From Rhodoferax potami (lineage in GTDB: Bacteria; Pseudomonadota; Gammaproteobacteria; Burkholderiales; Burkholderiaceae_C): a DNA stretch of 64,000 nt. Positions 46,150 to 55,375 of the stretch are shown in pieces. The notes beneath the pieces are model-generated. The model did not search any database. It was not told where the DNA came from and worked only from the letters and a program-made list of their open reading frames with translations. The number at the start of each line of letters is the position of its first letter. Position 1 is the stretch's first letter. Location: positions 1,736,001 to 1,800,000 of the forward strand of contig NZ_JAVBIJ010000001.1 of assembly GCF_032193765.1 (NCBI RefSeq), in the 5' to 3' direction. Made by a program: the position numbers and the translations under genes.

Positions 46150-47337
46150 TCAGGTCGAGAGTGCGCGGCAGTGCTGGGTAGCCACCGCGCGCGCTTCAGC
46201 ATCAAGCGCCAAAAGCGCAGCCAAATCGTCAGGTGATGTGTAGGACAAAGCGTTAAGGGTTGCACGATTTACCGCATAAATCTGATCAAAGCGTATCTCA
46301 CGGTTCAAAAATGCTGCAACGGCGACTTCATTGGCAGCATTCAGTACGGCTGTTGAGCCACTTTGCCCCTCTAAAGTTTCCCAGGCCAAGAAAAGTCCGG
46401 GAAAGCGGCTTTGGTGCTGTTCATCTCGGATCGATTCGAACGTCCACGACGACATGGTCGAAAAGTCCAAGGGCGCCGCTCCCGACTCCACGCGCTCAGG
46501 CCACGACAGACCGTAGGCTATGGGCCCGCGCATATCCGGAGTACCCAACTGAGCAACCACAGAGTGGTCCACATACTGAACCATTGAATGGATTACGCTT
46601 TGAGGATGAATCAAGACATCAATTTGACGAGGTGAGACACTGAACAAATATTTAGCCTCGATCACTTCCAAGGCTTTATTCATCATGGTGGCGGAGTCCA
46701 CCGAAATTTTGCGCCCCATAACCCAGTTTGGGTGCGCGCAGGCCTGCTCAGGAGTTGCAGCTGTGATCTGTGAGGGTGACCATGTCCTGAAAGGACCACC
46801 TGACGCTGTCAAGATGAGTTTGTCCACCGACGCTTTCCAGAGGCTTTTGTCAGCCGGCAAGGACTGGAAAATCGCGGAGTGTTCGCTATCAATCGGTAGT
46901 AATGTGGCGCCACCTCGCTCCACCGCTGACATAAAGACGTTGCCGCCTACTACCAAGGCCTCTTTGTTAGCTAACAACAGCCGCTTACCAGCAAGCGCAG
47001 CAGCAATACAAGACTCTAGTCCTGCCGCCCCCACAATGGCGGCCATGACTATGTGAACGTCTGGGTGAGATGCCACTTCACTCAAAGCATGGGCGCCCGA
47101 TAACACCTCCGTGCTCATGCCCTCAGCCCTTAAGCGTGACTGCAAAGTAGTGGCACTCAAGGAATCCACCATCACAGCGTAGCGCGGCCGGAATTCCAGA
47201 CACTGCTCCACCATCTGGTCTACGCGCGTGGATGCTGTTAACGCAAAAACCTGAAACCTGTCAGTGTGTCTGCGCAATACATCTAATGTGTTGACACCAA
47301 TCGAACCGGTCGACCCCAAAACTGAAACCTGTTGCAT
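46150..47337 (-). CDS. dxr: 1-deoxy-D-xylulose-5-phosphate reductoisomerase
   Basis: Dxr makes methylerythritol phosphate for isoprenoid synthesis; its product pathway feeds UppS next door. The 395 residues start with the NADPH motif VLGSTGSIGVNTLDVL, contain LLANKEALVVGG, the metal/substrate region LPIDSEHSAIFQ and TASGGPFR, and the conserved HPNWVMGRKISVDSATMMNK. Length is typical. Confidence 0.97.
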   Translation of the reverse strand: MQQVSVLGSTGSIGVNTLDVLRRHTDRFQVFALTASTRVDQMVEQCLEFRPRYAVMVDSLSATTLQSRLRAEGMSTEVLSGAHALSEVASHPDVHIVMAAIVGAAGLESCIAAALAGKRLLLANKEALVVGGNVFMSAVERGGATLLPIDSEHSAIFQSLPADKSLWKASVDKLILTASGGPFRTWSPSQITAATPEQACAHPNWVMGRKISVDSATMMNKALEVIEAKYLFSVSPRQIDVLIHPQSVIHSMVQYVDHSVVAQLGTPDMRGPIAYGLSWPERVESGAAPLDFSTMSSWTFESIRDEQHQSRFPGLFLAWETLEGQSGSTAVLNAANEVAVAAFLNREIRFDQIYAVNRATLNALSYTSPDDLAALLALDAEARAVATQHCRALST

Positions 47338-47349
47338 GGAAGCCCCGAA

Positions 47350-48195
47350 CTAAAACGCTTGCAAAAGCATGGCAAGTGGAATGACTGGCAGAAGTGCATC
47401 GACTCTGTCCAGAACTCCTCCGTGGCCAGGCAACAGCTGACTGCTGTCTTTGGCACCTGCAGAACGCTTGACCAGAGACTCCAACAAGTCACCACAGATA
47501 CTCATCAACCCTAGGAAAATGGCGCCCAGCAGCATAAACAGCCAATGACGCTCGGCCAATATCGAGAAGATGCTTTTGGAGTCCATCAAGAAATGCTGGT
47601 CAGCTATGCACCAGCCGAAGGCGAGGAGCACCACGCCAATCAAGCCACCGATAGCACCTTCGCGCGTTTTCCCGGGACTGATACTTGGTGCCAACTTATC
47701 GGAAAAGAAACGTCCACCGAATCTGCGGCCCGCGAAATACGCTGCAATGTCAGCGACCCAAACGAGAGCCATTGCAGAAAATAAGAAGTTGATGCCAAGA
47801 GCCCTGGCTTTGACGACAGCCAGCCATGCAAAACACAAAAGCACGAAACCCAACAGCTGACGCAATGCCGATGGAATCAAGGACCACGCAGGAACACCCG
47901 CCTTCAACAAAATACCACCACCGACCACCCATGCAAGCGCCGAGAACGACCAAATAACGCTCATGGCCTTTGCCGGCAATGGAAAGAACCAGAATAGGAA
48001 ACAAACCGCAGCACAGGCGACGCCCGCTGCAAGAGCCCCCGAATCAGAAGATTGATTCAGCCGAAACCATTCCCATGCCCCACAGGCCATCAGGACACCT
48101 GCGACCACGGCAAACGCTGCGGGATGAGGATAAAAAACCGCAGGAAGAAGCACAGCAAGTAACGCTACTGCCGTAAAAATGCGTAGGCGCAACAT
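47350..48195 (-). CDS. cdsA: Phosphatidate cytidylyltransferase
   Basis: CdsA activates phosphatidic acid to CDP-diacylglycerol, the precursor of all phospholipids. The 281-residue protein has about eight membrane segments, and the signature region near the C-terminus SICGDLLESLVKRSAGAKDSSQLLPGHGGVLDRVD is present in full. ISPGKTREGAIGG is the second conserved stretch. It lies 12 bases upstream of dxr. Confidence 0.96.
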   Translation of the reverse strand: MLRLRIFTAVALLAVLLPAVFYPHPAAFAVVAGVLMACGAWEWFRLNQSSDSGALAAGVACAAVCFLFWFFPLPAKAMSVIWSFSALAWVVGGGILLKAGVPAWSLIPSALRQLLGFVLLCFAWLAVVKARALGINFLFSAMALVWVADIAAYFAGRRFGGRFFSDKLAPSISPGKTREGAIGGLIGVVLLAFGWCIADQHFLMDSKSIFSILAERHWLFMLLGAIFLGLMSICGDLLESLVKRSAGAKDSSQLLPGHGGVLDRVDALLPVIPLAMLLQAF

Positions 48196-48223
48196 AGGTA
48201 CCCTGGTAAGAGAGGCTTAGAGA

Positions 48224-48931
48224 CTACGCAATCTGAGCCGAGGTTTTGCCGAAGCGACGCTCTCTAGAGGCAAACTCCTCCAGCGCGGCGTCCAAATCCG
48301 CTTCCGCATAATCAGGCCATAACTTCGGGCTGAAGATGAGCTCGGAGTAGGCGGACTGCCACAACAAGAAATTACTAATCCTGAATTCACCGCCGGTCCG
48401 AATAAGCAAGTCCGGGTCAGTTGACGGAGCCAATGCCATGGCCTCGCCCATAGTTTGCTCCGTAATTGCGGCACCACGGGCAACCAAGGCATTCGCCGCT
48501 TGCACGATATCCCATCGCCCGCCGTAGTTGAAGCAAATGTTGAGGTCCAGTGAGGTGTTGCCTGAGGTGTCCAATTCCGCTTGGCTCAAGCCTTGCTGAA
48601 CCTTCTCAGAGAGACCAGCGCGACTTCCAACAAAACGGATTCGAACGCCCTCTGCACTCAGCTGAGCGACCTCGCGGGTGAGCGCACCGACGAGAATGTC
48701 CATCAAGCCGGAAACCTCATCAGCGGGTCGACTCCAGTTCTCTGAGGAAAACGCAAACACTGTCAGTGCCGCGATGCCTCGTGATGGACAAGCCCGGACT
48801 GTGCGCTTCAACGCCTCTACCCCTTGCTTGTGACCTGCTAAACGCGGCAAAAAACGCTTCGATGCCCACCTGCCGTTTCCATCCATCACGATGGCGACAT
48901 GGAGTCCAGATGGATTTCCGGATGATGACAT
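48224..48931 (-). CDS. uppS: Undecaprenyl diphosphate synthase
   Basis: UppS builds the C55 lipid carrier for cell-wall and LPS sugars. The ATG at 48931 (MSSSGNPSGLH) with AAGG upstream is preferred to a TTG two codons earlier. The 235 residues include VAIVMDGNGRWASKR, FAFSSENWSRP, NICFNYGGRWDI and DLLIRTGGEFRISNFLLWQ. It stands ten bases after frr. Confidence 0.96.
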   Translation of the reverse strand: MSSSGNPSGLHVAIVMDGNGRWASKRFLPRLAGHKQGVEALKRTVRACPSRGIAALTVFAFSSENWSRPADEVSGLMDILVGALTREVAQLSAEGVRIRFVGSRAGLSEKVQQGLSQAELDTSGNTSLDLNICFNYGGRWDIVQAANALVARGAAITEQTMGEAMALAPSTDPDLLIRTGGEFRISNFLLWQSAYSELIFSPKLWPDYAEADLDAALEEFASRERRFGKTSAQIA

Positions 48932-48941
48932 CTGCAAGGCC

Positions 48942-49502
48942 TTAAACGGCCATTAAATCTTGCTCTTTGGACGCTACCAAACGGTCGACTTCCGTGATGT
49001 GCTTGTCTGTCACTTTTTGGACATCAGCTTCACAACGTTTTTGATCATCTTCGGAAGCGAGTTTGTCTTTAACTAGCTTTTTCACCGCTTCGTTGGCGTC
49101 ACGGCGCAGATTGCGAATGGCGACCTTGCTCGCCTCACCTTCTCCGCGCACGACCTTCGTGAGTTCCTTGCGTCGCTCTTCTGTCATCGCCGGCAATGGA
49201 ACGCGAATTAACTCGCCCAAGCTGGAAGGATTCAAACCGAGATCGCTGTCACGAATCGCCTTCTCGATCTTCTGGGCCATGTTCTTTTCCCAAGGCTGCA
49301 CGCTGATAGTCCGCGCATCGATGAGAGACAAGTTGGCAACCTGGCTCAGGGGCACCATGGAGCCGTAGTAGTCCACATGGACTGTATCCAATAACGCAGG
49401 ATTCGCACGGCCGGTGCGAATTTTCGTCAAGTTGTTTTTCAAAGCTGCGATGGACTGCTCCATCTTGGTATCCAGCGTTTTCTTGATTTCAGCAACGGAC
49501 AT
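48942..49502 (-). CDS. frr: Ribosome recycling factor
   Basis: Frr releases ribosomes from mRNA after termination with EF-G. The 186-residue protein follows the family pattern from [21 protein letters not shown] to [15 protein letters not shown], including [13 protein letters not shown] and the interaction region [14 protein letters not shown]. It is 36 bases after pyrH. Confidence 0.97.
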   Translation of the reverse strand: MSVAEIKKTLDTKMEQSIAALKNNLTKIRTGRANPALLDTVHVDYYGSMVPLSQVANLSLIDARTISVQPWEKNMAQKIEKAIRDSDLGLNPSSLGELIRVPLPAMTEERRKELTKVVRGEGEASKVAIRNLRRDANEAVKKLVKDKLASEDDQKRCEADVQKVTDKHITEVDRLVASKEQDLMAV

Positions 49503-49538
49503 TTTTTCCTCGCTCAGTATCTATCTACAACCCAATGC

Positions 49539-50261
49539 TCAAACGTGCACCAAGGTGCCTTCGTCTTCGCCCATCACAACACGTTTAAGAGCGCCATGCT
49601 TGAAGATTGAGAAGACTTTAATTGGCAGTTTTTGATCACGGCACAGGGCAAACGCTGCGGCATCCATGATCCCCAGATTTTGGGTCATCGCGTCGTTAAA
49701 GGTGATTTTGGAATAGCGCGTTGCAGCCGGATCCTTTTTCGGATCCGCGGTGTAAACACCATCCACTTTCGTCGCCTTCAAGACCATTTCAGCTCCGATT
49801 TCCGCGCCGCGCAACGCAGCTGCAGTATCGGTTGTGAAGAAGGGATTACCTGTACCGGCAGCAAAAATGACGACCTTACCCTCTTCGAGATATTGCAGCG
49901 CCTTTGGACGAACGTAAGGCTCAACAACCTGTTCAATCCCGATCGCAGACATCACGCGAGCCGTCAAACCCGCTTTGTTCATGGTGTCGCCCAAAGCCAG
50001 TGCATTCATAACTGTAGCAAGCATCCCCATGTAGTCGGCTGTTGCGCGGTCCATGCCGACCGAACCACCAGCTACCCCACGGAAAATATTACCCCCGCCA
50101 ATCACAACGGCCACTTCAACACCCAAGCGCGTCACTTCCGCAATCTCATCCACCATGCGGACGATGGTGTCGCGATTGATACCGAACTGGTCGTCACCCA
50201 TCAAGGCCTCGCCTGACAGCTTAAGCAAAATTCTCTTGTAAGCAGGTTTGGATTGACTCAT
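49539..50261 (-). CDS. pyrH: Uridylate kinase
   Basis: PyrH phosphorylates UMP. The 240 residues show the amino acid kinase fold: [39 protein letters not shown] and [18 protein letters not shown]. It stands between tsf and frr. Confidence 0.97.
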   Translation of the reverse strand: MSQSKPAYKRILLKLSGEALMGDDQFGINRDTIVRMVDEIAEVTRLGVEVAVVIGGGNIFRGVAGGSVGMDRATADYMGMLATVMNALALGDTMNKAGLTARVMSAIGIEQVVEPYVRPKALQYLEEGKVVIFAAGTGNPFFTTDTAAALRGAEIGAEMVLKATKVDGVYTADPKKDPAATRYSKITFNDAMTQNLGIMDAAAFALCRDQKLPIKVFSIFKHGALKRVVMGEDEGTLVHV

Positions 50262-50299
50262 AGATGACTCCCGTTCGGTGGACGATTCGTGTTGTGGAA

Positions 50300-51223
50300 T
50301 TAAGCGGACTGCTTGGCGGCCGCAACTTGCGCTGCTACTTCTGCAGCAAAGTCATCGACCTTCTTTTCAATGCCTTCGCCCACTACGTACAGCGTGAAAC
50401 CCTTCACGGTTGTATTGATGGACTTCAACATCTGTTCCACAGTTTGCTTGTCGTTTTTCACGAAAGGCTGGTTGAACAAAGAAACCTCTTTCAGGTACTT
50501 CTGAACACCGCCCTCGATGCGCTTAGCCACGATCTCTGCAGATTGAACAGGCTTGCCCGCTGCAGTTGCGACTGCAGCATCTTCTGCAGCCTTTGCAGCA
50601 GCCACGGAACGCTCACGCTCCACCAGCTCAGCAGGAACTTGGTCTGCAGACAAGGACACGGGCTTCATGGCAGCAACGTGCATCGCCACATCTTTCGCAG
50701 CGGATTCGTCGCCATCGAACTCAACAACCACACCGATACGGGTGCCGTGCAGGTAGGAGGCCAGTTTGGCAGAGCCGTCGAATCGCTTGAAACGACGGAA
50801 GGTCATGTTTTCGCCGATCTTGCCGATCAAGCCTTTGCGTACGTCTTCGAGTGTAGGACCAAAGCCGTCTTGCTCGTAAGCCAAAGCGCTCAATGCAGCC
50901 ACGTCAACCGGGTTGTGCTGGGCAACGAGTGACGCTGCGGCTGCAGCCAATGCCAAGAAGCTGTCGTTCTTGGTCACAAAGTCAGTTTCGCAGTTCACTT
51001 CGATCAACGCGCCAACGCCATTGGCAATGCTGGAGGCAACAACACCTTCAGCCGTCACACGGGCAGCGGCTTTACCAGCCTTGCTACCCAATTTGACGCG
51101 CAAAATCTCTTCCGCCTTGGCCATATCGCCTTCGGCTTCAGTAAGTGCTTTTTTGCATTCCATCATTGGAGCATCGGTCTTGCCGCGCAGTTCTGCCACC
51201 ATGCTCGCTGTAATTGCTGCCAT
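50300..51223 (-). CDS. tsf: Elongation factor Ts
   Basis: EF-Ts exchanges GDP for GTP on EF-Tu. The 307-residue protein begins with the UBA-like domain ([26 protein letters not shown], about 1-50) and contains the [10 protein letters not shown] core motif ([10 protein letters not shown]). An intrinsic attenuator separates it from rpsB. Confidence 0.97.
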   Translation of the reverse strand: MAAITASMVAELRGKTDAPMMECKKALTEAEGDMAKAEEILRVKLGSKAGKAAARVTAEGVVASSIANGVGALIEVNCETDFVTKNDSFLALAAAAASLVAQHNPVDVAALSALAYEQDGFGPTLEDVRKGLIGKIGENMTFRRFKRFDGSAKLASYLHGTRIGVVVEFDGDESAAKDVAMHVAAMKPVSLSADQVPAELVERERSVAAAKAAEDAAVATAAGKPVQSAEIVAKRIEGGVQKYLKEVSLFNQPFVKNDKQTVEQMLKSINTTVKGFTLYVVGEGIEKKVDDFAAEVAAQVAAAKQSA

Positions 51224-51260
51224 TTGTATTCTCCGAATCTAAACAGTTTAAATAAAGGCT

Positions 51261-51288
51261 AAAAAAAGGGGCAACAAAGCCCCCTTTT
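51261..51288 (-). terminator. Attenuator-type terminator between rpsB and tsf
   Basis: Minus-strand reading gives AAAAGGGGGC, loop TTTGTT, GCCCCTTTTTTT: a stem of about eight pairs followed by a T run. It is placed between rpsB stop and tsf start, so it probably lowers tsf relative to rpsB. Confidence 0.7.
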
Positions 51289-51304
51289 CCGGGTGCAGAA
51301 GGGC

Positions 51305-52057
51305 TTAAGCGGAAGCTTCGCTCACTTCAACGAACTCATCATTGCCTTCAGCGGCAACGGCCTTGACCACGTCGTCCACGGCATTTGCGCGACCTTCCAG
51401 AATCGCGTCCGCGATTCCGCGGGCGTACAAAGTAACCGCCTTCGAAGAGTCGTCGTTACCGGGAATCACGTAGTCGATGCCTTCGGGGGAGTGGTTGGAA
51501 TCCACAACGCCGATCAATGGAATGCCCAACTTGCGAGCTTCAGCGATAGCGATCTTGTGGTAACCAACGTCGATCACAAAAATCGCATCTGGCAAGGTAT
51601 TCATTTCTTGAATACCGCCGATGTCTTTTTCCAATTTTTCCAGCTCACGAGCGAACATCAACTGCTCTTTTTTACTCATGCTGTCCAAACCGGCTTCTTG
51701 CTGGACTTTCATGTCCTTCAGGCGCTTGATGGAAGTCTTGACGGTTTTGAAGTTGGTCAACATGCCACCCAACCAACGCTGGTCCACAAAGGGAACGCCA
51801 GCGCGCTGAGCTTCTGCGGAGACAATTTCACGGGCCTGACGCTTTGTGCCAACCATCAAAATGGTGCCACGCTTTGCGGACAATTGGCGAACGAACTTCG
51901 CTGCCTCTTGGAACATCGGCAAAGACTTTTCCAGGTTGATGATGTGAATCTTGTTACGGTGACCGAAGATGAACGGTGCCATCTTCGGGTTCCAGAAGCG
52001 GGTTTGGTGACCAAAGTGGACACCTGCTTCCAACATTTCGCGCATTGTTACTGCCAT
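51305..52057 (-). CDS. rpsB: Ribosomal protein S2
   Basis: S2 is a small-subunit protein. The 250-residue sequence runs [54 protein letters not shown] and [26 protein letters not shown], with a typical acidic tail. It is the first gene of the long minus-strand cluster. Confidence 0.98.
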   Translation of the reverse strand: MAVTMREMLEAGVHFGHQTRFWNPKMAPFIFGHRNKIHIINLEKSLPMFQEAAKFVRQLSAKRGTILMVGTKRQAREIVSAEAQRAGVPFVDQRWLGGMLTNFKTVKTSIKRLKDMKVQQEAGLDSMSKKEQLMFARELEKLEKDIGGIQEMNTLPDAIFVIDVGYHKIAIAEARKLGIPLIGVVDSNHSPEGIDYVIPGNDDSSKAVTLYARGIADAILEGRANAVDDVVKAVAAEGNDEFVEVSEASA

Positions 52058-52179
52058 ATTTAACTCCGAAGGTTGGGTCTGAAATCCGCCCCGCTGATTG
52101 CGCAGCTACTCGCTGGCACAACACCTTTGGGGGGCGATTTGTGATTACTTAGTGGGCACTTACCCCCTAAGCCCGTCGA

Positions 52180-52185
52180 GTATAG
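52180..52185 (-). promoter_or_regulatory. Probable -10 element of the rpsB promoter
   Basis: Minus-strand TATACT in CATGCTATACTCG. No strong -35 is visible. It predicts a leader of about 115 bases before the rpsB ATG, long enough for the S2 feedback fold known from other bacteria. The rest of the 273-base gap up to 52330 shows nothing clear. Confidence 0.5.
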
Positions 52186-52330
52186 CATGCAGCACCCATA
52201 AATAGCCTGCTCGCCCTGTGCGAACAGCCGCAAGAACGATCGCAATTTGGCGGCGTTTGCAGCGGAAAATTCAGTAAAGCTATGAAAAAATACAGGATCT
52301 GGACAAGAGATTCACAAGTCGAAAGCTGAA

Positions 52331-53584
52331 ATGAAAATTGCGGTAGTGGGAGCAGGTGTGGTTGGCCTCGCAGCAGCGCATGAGCTCTGCAATCGGGGAC
52401 ACGAAGTTACCGTTTTTGACAAAAACGGAGCCGCGGGTGAAGGCAGCACCTTTGCGAATGGTGGCATTTGCAGCCCGGCGTACGCGCTTCCTTTTTCAGG
52501 CGTAGGAGCTTCAGGGAACCACTTGAGCAGGTTTAGCCAACTTACCCGAAAGCTCACGCGGCTCCGCAAAGGTTCATTACCGGACTTGCGCTGGTTGTGG
52601 CAGGCCTCCAGCCATGGGTCCGAAGAGACGGTTGCAAGTCGCATTCGGTTCGCTCAACAATTGATTCAAAGCAGCATCGAAATCAACGACGCCACTATCA
52701 AAGACGGCATGCTAGAGCTGGAACAAAGTGATGGGCAATTGATTCTTCTGCGGAATGACGAAGAGCTCAACACATTCCACAGAGTTTTGGACAGTATGAA
52801 AGCGCTGGAGATGCCGTACCAAGTGCTAGAGGCATCTGAACTTGAGGTTGCCGAGCCCTCGCTACATAACCACGGCCACATCCGCAAAGCTATCCGCTTG
52901 CCCACAGACCGCGTCATGAACTGTCGGCAATTTGTCTTAGCCATCAAGCAGCAACTCACCCAAGCTGGTGGCAAACTCGCATTCCAAAGCGAGGTCACGG
53001 AAGTAGTCGCAGGAGCCCAGCCCATGCTCCGGCTTGCAAGCGGTGAGCAGCATGTGTTCGATCATGTGGTGTTGTGCACGTCCTCTGCGCGAAACAAGAT
53101 CACTCTGAGAACACCTGCACTCAGCGCCATTGCAGAGCTCAGCGCCTACGCCCTGAGCGTTGGCATTCGAGAGCCGCTGAACGCTCCGAAAAGTGCGGTA
53201 CAGGACCACAAGACTGGAATCACCATCAGCAGACTCGGCAAGCGCTTGCGCGTCTGCGGTGGTGCAGAGCTCAATCGGGGCAGCGCAGGCGACCATGACA
53301 AACGGGTGATTGCTCGACTTTTTAACGCGCTGGACCAATACTTCCCTGGAGCCGCAAACTATGCGGGTGGCAGTCAGGTGTGGCGCGGAAGTTGTGGATA
53401 CACACCAGATGGTCTCCCCTTGGTTGGGAACGCAGGTGCACCGGGACTCTGGATCAACCTGGGGCACGGTGCCAATGGCTGGGGAATGGCAAGCGGCTCC
53501 GCTCGATTACTATGCGAACAGATAGAGGGGCGTCCAGCCAGCCTTTCGGGCGATTTCCTTCACCCGCTGAGGTTCAACCGCTAA
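52331..53584 (+). CDS. DadA-like FAD-dependent D-amino acid dehydrogenase
   Basis: The 417-residue protein starts with the Rossmann motif MKIAVVGAGVVGLAAAHEL and ends with the FAD-contact region GYTPDGLPLVGNAGAPGLWINLGHGANGW, as in the DAO/DadA family. The N-terminal STFANGGICSP also fits DadA. The substrate is not certain; D-alanine and other D-amino acids are the usual ones. The start has no strong ribosome site (GAAAGCTGAA). It is divergent from rpsB and followed by the HDOD gene after 48 bases. Confidence 0.85.
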   Translation: MKIAVVGAGVVGLAAAHELCNRGHEVTVFDKNGAAGEGSTFANGGICSPAYALPFSGVGASGNHLSRFSQLTRKLTRLRKGSLPDLRWLWQASSHGSEETVASRIRFAQQLIQSSIEINDATIKDGMLELEQSDGQLILLRNDEELNTFHRVLDSMKALEMPYQVLEASELEVAEPSLHNHGHIRKAIRLPTDRVMNCRQFVLAIKQQLTQAGGKLAFQSEVTEVVAGAQPMLRLASGEQHVFDHVVLCTSSARNKITLRTPALSAIAELSAYALSVGIREPLNAPKSAVQDHKTGITISRLGKRLRVCGGAELNRGSAGDHDKRVIARLFNALDQYFPGAANYAGGSQVWRGSCGYTPDGLPLVGNAGAPGLWINLGHGANGWGMASGSARLLCEQIEGRPASLSGDFLHPLRFNR

Positions 53585-53632
53585 TCGATTGCTTCCAATC
53601 TCTCAACAAGATAGACACCATAGGGGAAACGC

Positions 53633-54475
53633 ATGAGCCCGGAACTTACGCAAAAGCTCACCGCGGCTGTGGACAAAATGCCCGCATTCCCCAAAAGCGT
53701 TGAAAAAATCTTGGTGCTCACTCGCAACGTGGACAGCACACCGAAGGATCTGGTTGATGTCATCGACAAAGACCCGGTTGTTACCGTCAAAGTCCTAAAG
53801 GTCGTGAACTCGGTGTACTACAGCCTGCCTCGTCAAGTGACCTCCATCGGGCATGCGGTCGTCTATTTGGGCTTCAACACTATCAAGAACCTTGCCCTTA
53901 GCATTGCGGCCATCGGAATGCTTCCACAAGAAAACAAGGCGGGGTTTGATGCGCAGGCTTACCTGCTCCATTCACTTGCGACGGCAGGTCTCGCAAAGAA
54001 ACTCGCCAGCAGGGTTCAGGACGCTGATCCGATGGATTGCTTTATCGCCGGCCTGCTGCACGATTTTGGGAAAGTCGTTTTTGCGCAATTTATGCCTGAA
54101 GAATTTAAACTCGCCTTGGAGCGAAGTGCAAATGATGGTTCTTCATTGCATACCGCGTTGCAAGCCACGATCGGGGCAGACCATTCCATCGTGGGCGCCA
54201 TGCTGGCAGAGAAATGGCGCTTCGCCCCCGCACTGGTTGAAACAATCAGGCATTTGTCGCCCCACGACTTCAAAGACACTGACATGATTGCCTGTGTATT
54301 TGCTGCCAACCAAATTAGTAAGCGCTTGGCCTTTGGATTTGCAGGAAATCACCGTATCGATGAACTTCCCATAGCGCTGCAAAAGCGACTGGGTGGAACA
54401 CTGGATGAAGTCATAGCATCATTAGGCGACCCGAGGGTGATCTTCGAAGAGGCGCAAGTGTTCGCAACGTTGTAA
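53633..54475 (+). CDS. HDOD-domain signalling protein
   Basis: The 280-residue protein consists mainly of an HDOD domain (about residues 14-210): LPAFPKSVEKIL-type start, VIDKDPVVTVKVLKVVNSVYYSL, HAVVYLGFNTIKNLALS, and GLLHDFGKVVFAQ where the HD pair of the catalytic family is partly kept. HDOD proteins act as regulators in bacterial signalling, not usually as phosphodiesterases. There is no attached receiver or EAL part. It lies 12 bases before the MBL-fold gene. Confidence 0.85.
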   Translation: MSPELTQKLTAAVDKMPAFPKSVEKILVLTRNVDSTPKDLVDVIDKDPVVTVKVLKVVNSVYYSLPRQVTSIGHAVVYLGFNTIKNLALSIAAIGMLPQENKAGFDAQAYLLHSLATAGLAKKLASRVQDADPMDCFIAGLLHDFGKVVFAQFMPEEFKLALERSANDGSSLHTALQATIGADHSIVGAMLAEKWRFAPALVETIRHLSPHDFKDTDMIACVFAANQISKRLAFGFAGNHRIDELPIALQKRLGGTLDEVIASLGDPRVIFEEAQVFATL

Positions 54476-54487
54476 AAGGACTCGCGT

Positions 54488-55375
54488 ATGAAAGTCAGGT
54501 TTTGGGGCGTGCGGGGAAGCATTGCCTCGCCGGGGCCTCACACAGTGCGCTACGGCGGAAATACCACCTGCATTGAAATTCGCACCGACAACAATGAGCT
54601 GATCATTCTGGATGCGGGCACCGGTATCTTCCCCTTGTCGCAAACACTGCTCGCCGAGATGCCGATTACGGCCAACGTGCTGATTACCCACTCACATTGG
54701 GATCACATCCAGGGGCTGCCCTTCTTTATCCCGAATTTCATCCCCGGGAATACATTGCGCCTTCACGGCGGCTTTGACCCCGTATCGGGCAAAGGCATTG
54801 AGCAAGTGATGTCTGTTCAGTTGCAATACAGCTATTTCCCTGTCCGCGAAGAGGAAATGAAAGGGCGGATTGAATACGTGACCCTGTCCCCGGGGGAGCC
54901 GGTACAAGTCGGCAGCGCGACGGTAACGCCTTGTCTTCTCAATCACCCGGTAGTGGATTTCGGCTATCGGATCGATTGCAACGGTAAATCGGTCTTTTTT
55001 ACCGGTGACCACGAACCCCCCTACAACATCTACGACCCTCAAGATGAAGGCTACGCGGCCTATCAGAGCCTTGTGGACGAAAAGAACCGTGCAATCGTCG
55101 GGGCCATTCGCGGCGTAGATGTGCTGATCGCAGACACCTCGTACACCGCAGAGGAATACCCTGCCAAAAAAGGCTGGGGACATGGCACCTTCGCCACAAG
55201 CATTGAACTCGCCCAGCAGGCTGGAGTCCAAGTGCTTTTCTGCACCCATCACGAACCCACTCGTAGCGATGATGCGCTGGAAAGTGCCTTCGCAAAAGCA
55301 CTGAGCCAACGCGGCGCACCCCAACAAGGGCTTGACATACGATTGGCTCGCGAAGGTGATACCTATGAGTTTTGA
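54488..55375 (+). CDS. Metallo-beta-lactamase-fold hydrolase
   Basis: The 295-residue protein starts VRFWGVRGSIASPGPHTVRYGGNT, typical of a group of MBL proteins related to cyclic-nucleotide phosphodiesterases and RNase Z. The metal site is THSHWDHIQGLP, with further His/Asp in LLNHPVVDFGYRI, FTGDHEPP and CTHHEPTRSDD. The substrate is unknown; the order HDOD then MBL recurs in Burkholderiales and suggests a signalling context. Its end overlaps nnr by 11 bases. Confidence 0.82.
   Translation: MKVRFWGVRGSIASPGPHTVRYGGNTTCIEIRTDNNELIILDAGTGIFPLSQTLLAEMPITANVLITHSHWDHIQGLPFFIPNFIPGNTLRLHGGFDPVSGKGIEQVMSVQLQYSYFPVREEEMKGRIEYVTLSPGEPVQVGSATVTPCLLNHPVVDFGYRIDCNGKSVFFTGDHEPPYNIYDPQDEGYAAYQSLVDEKNRAIVGAIRGVDVLIADTSYTAEEYPAKKGWGHGTFATSIELAQQAGVQVLFCTHHEPTRSDDALESAFAKALSQRGAPQQGLDIRLAREGDTYEF

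Noticed and set aside
52270..52300. Possible ninth copy of the dispersed repeat (AAAGCTATGAAAAAATAC)
   Set aside because: Only the outer GCTATnAAAA part agrees; the AGCTGCTCGCGC core is missing.
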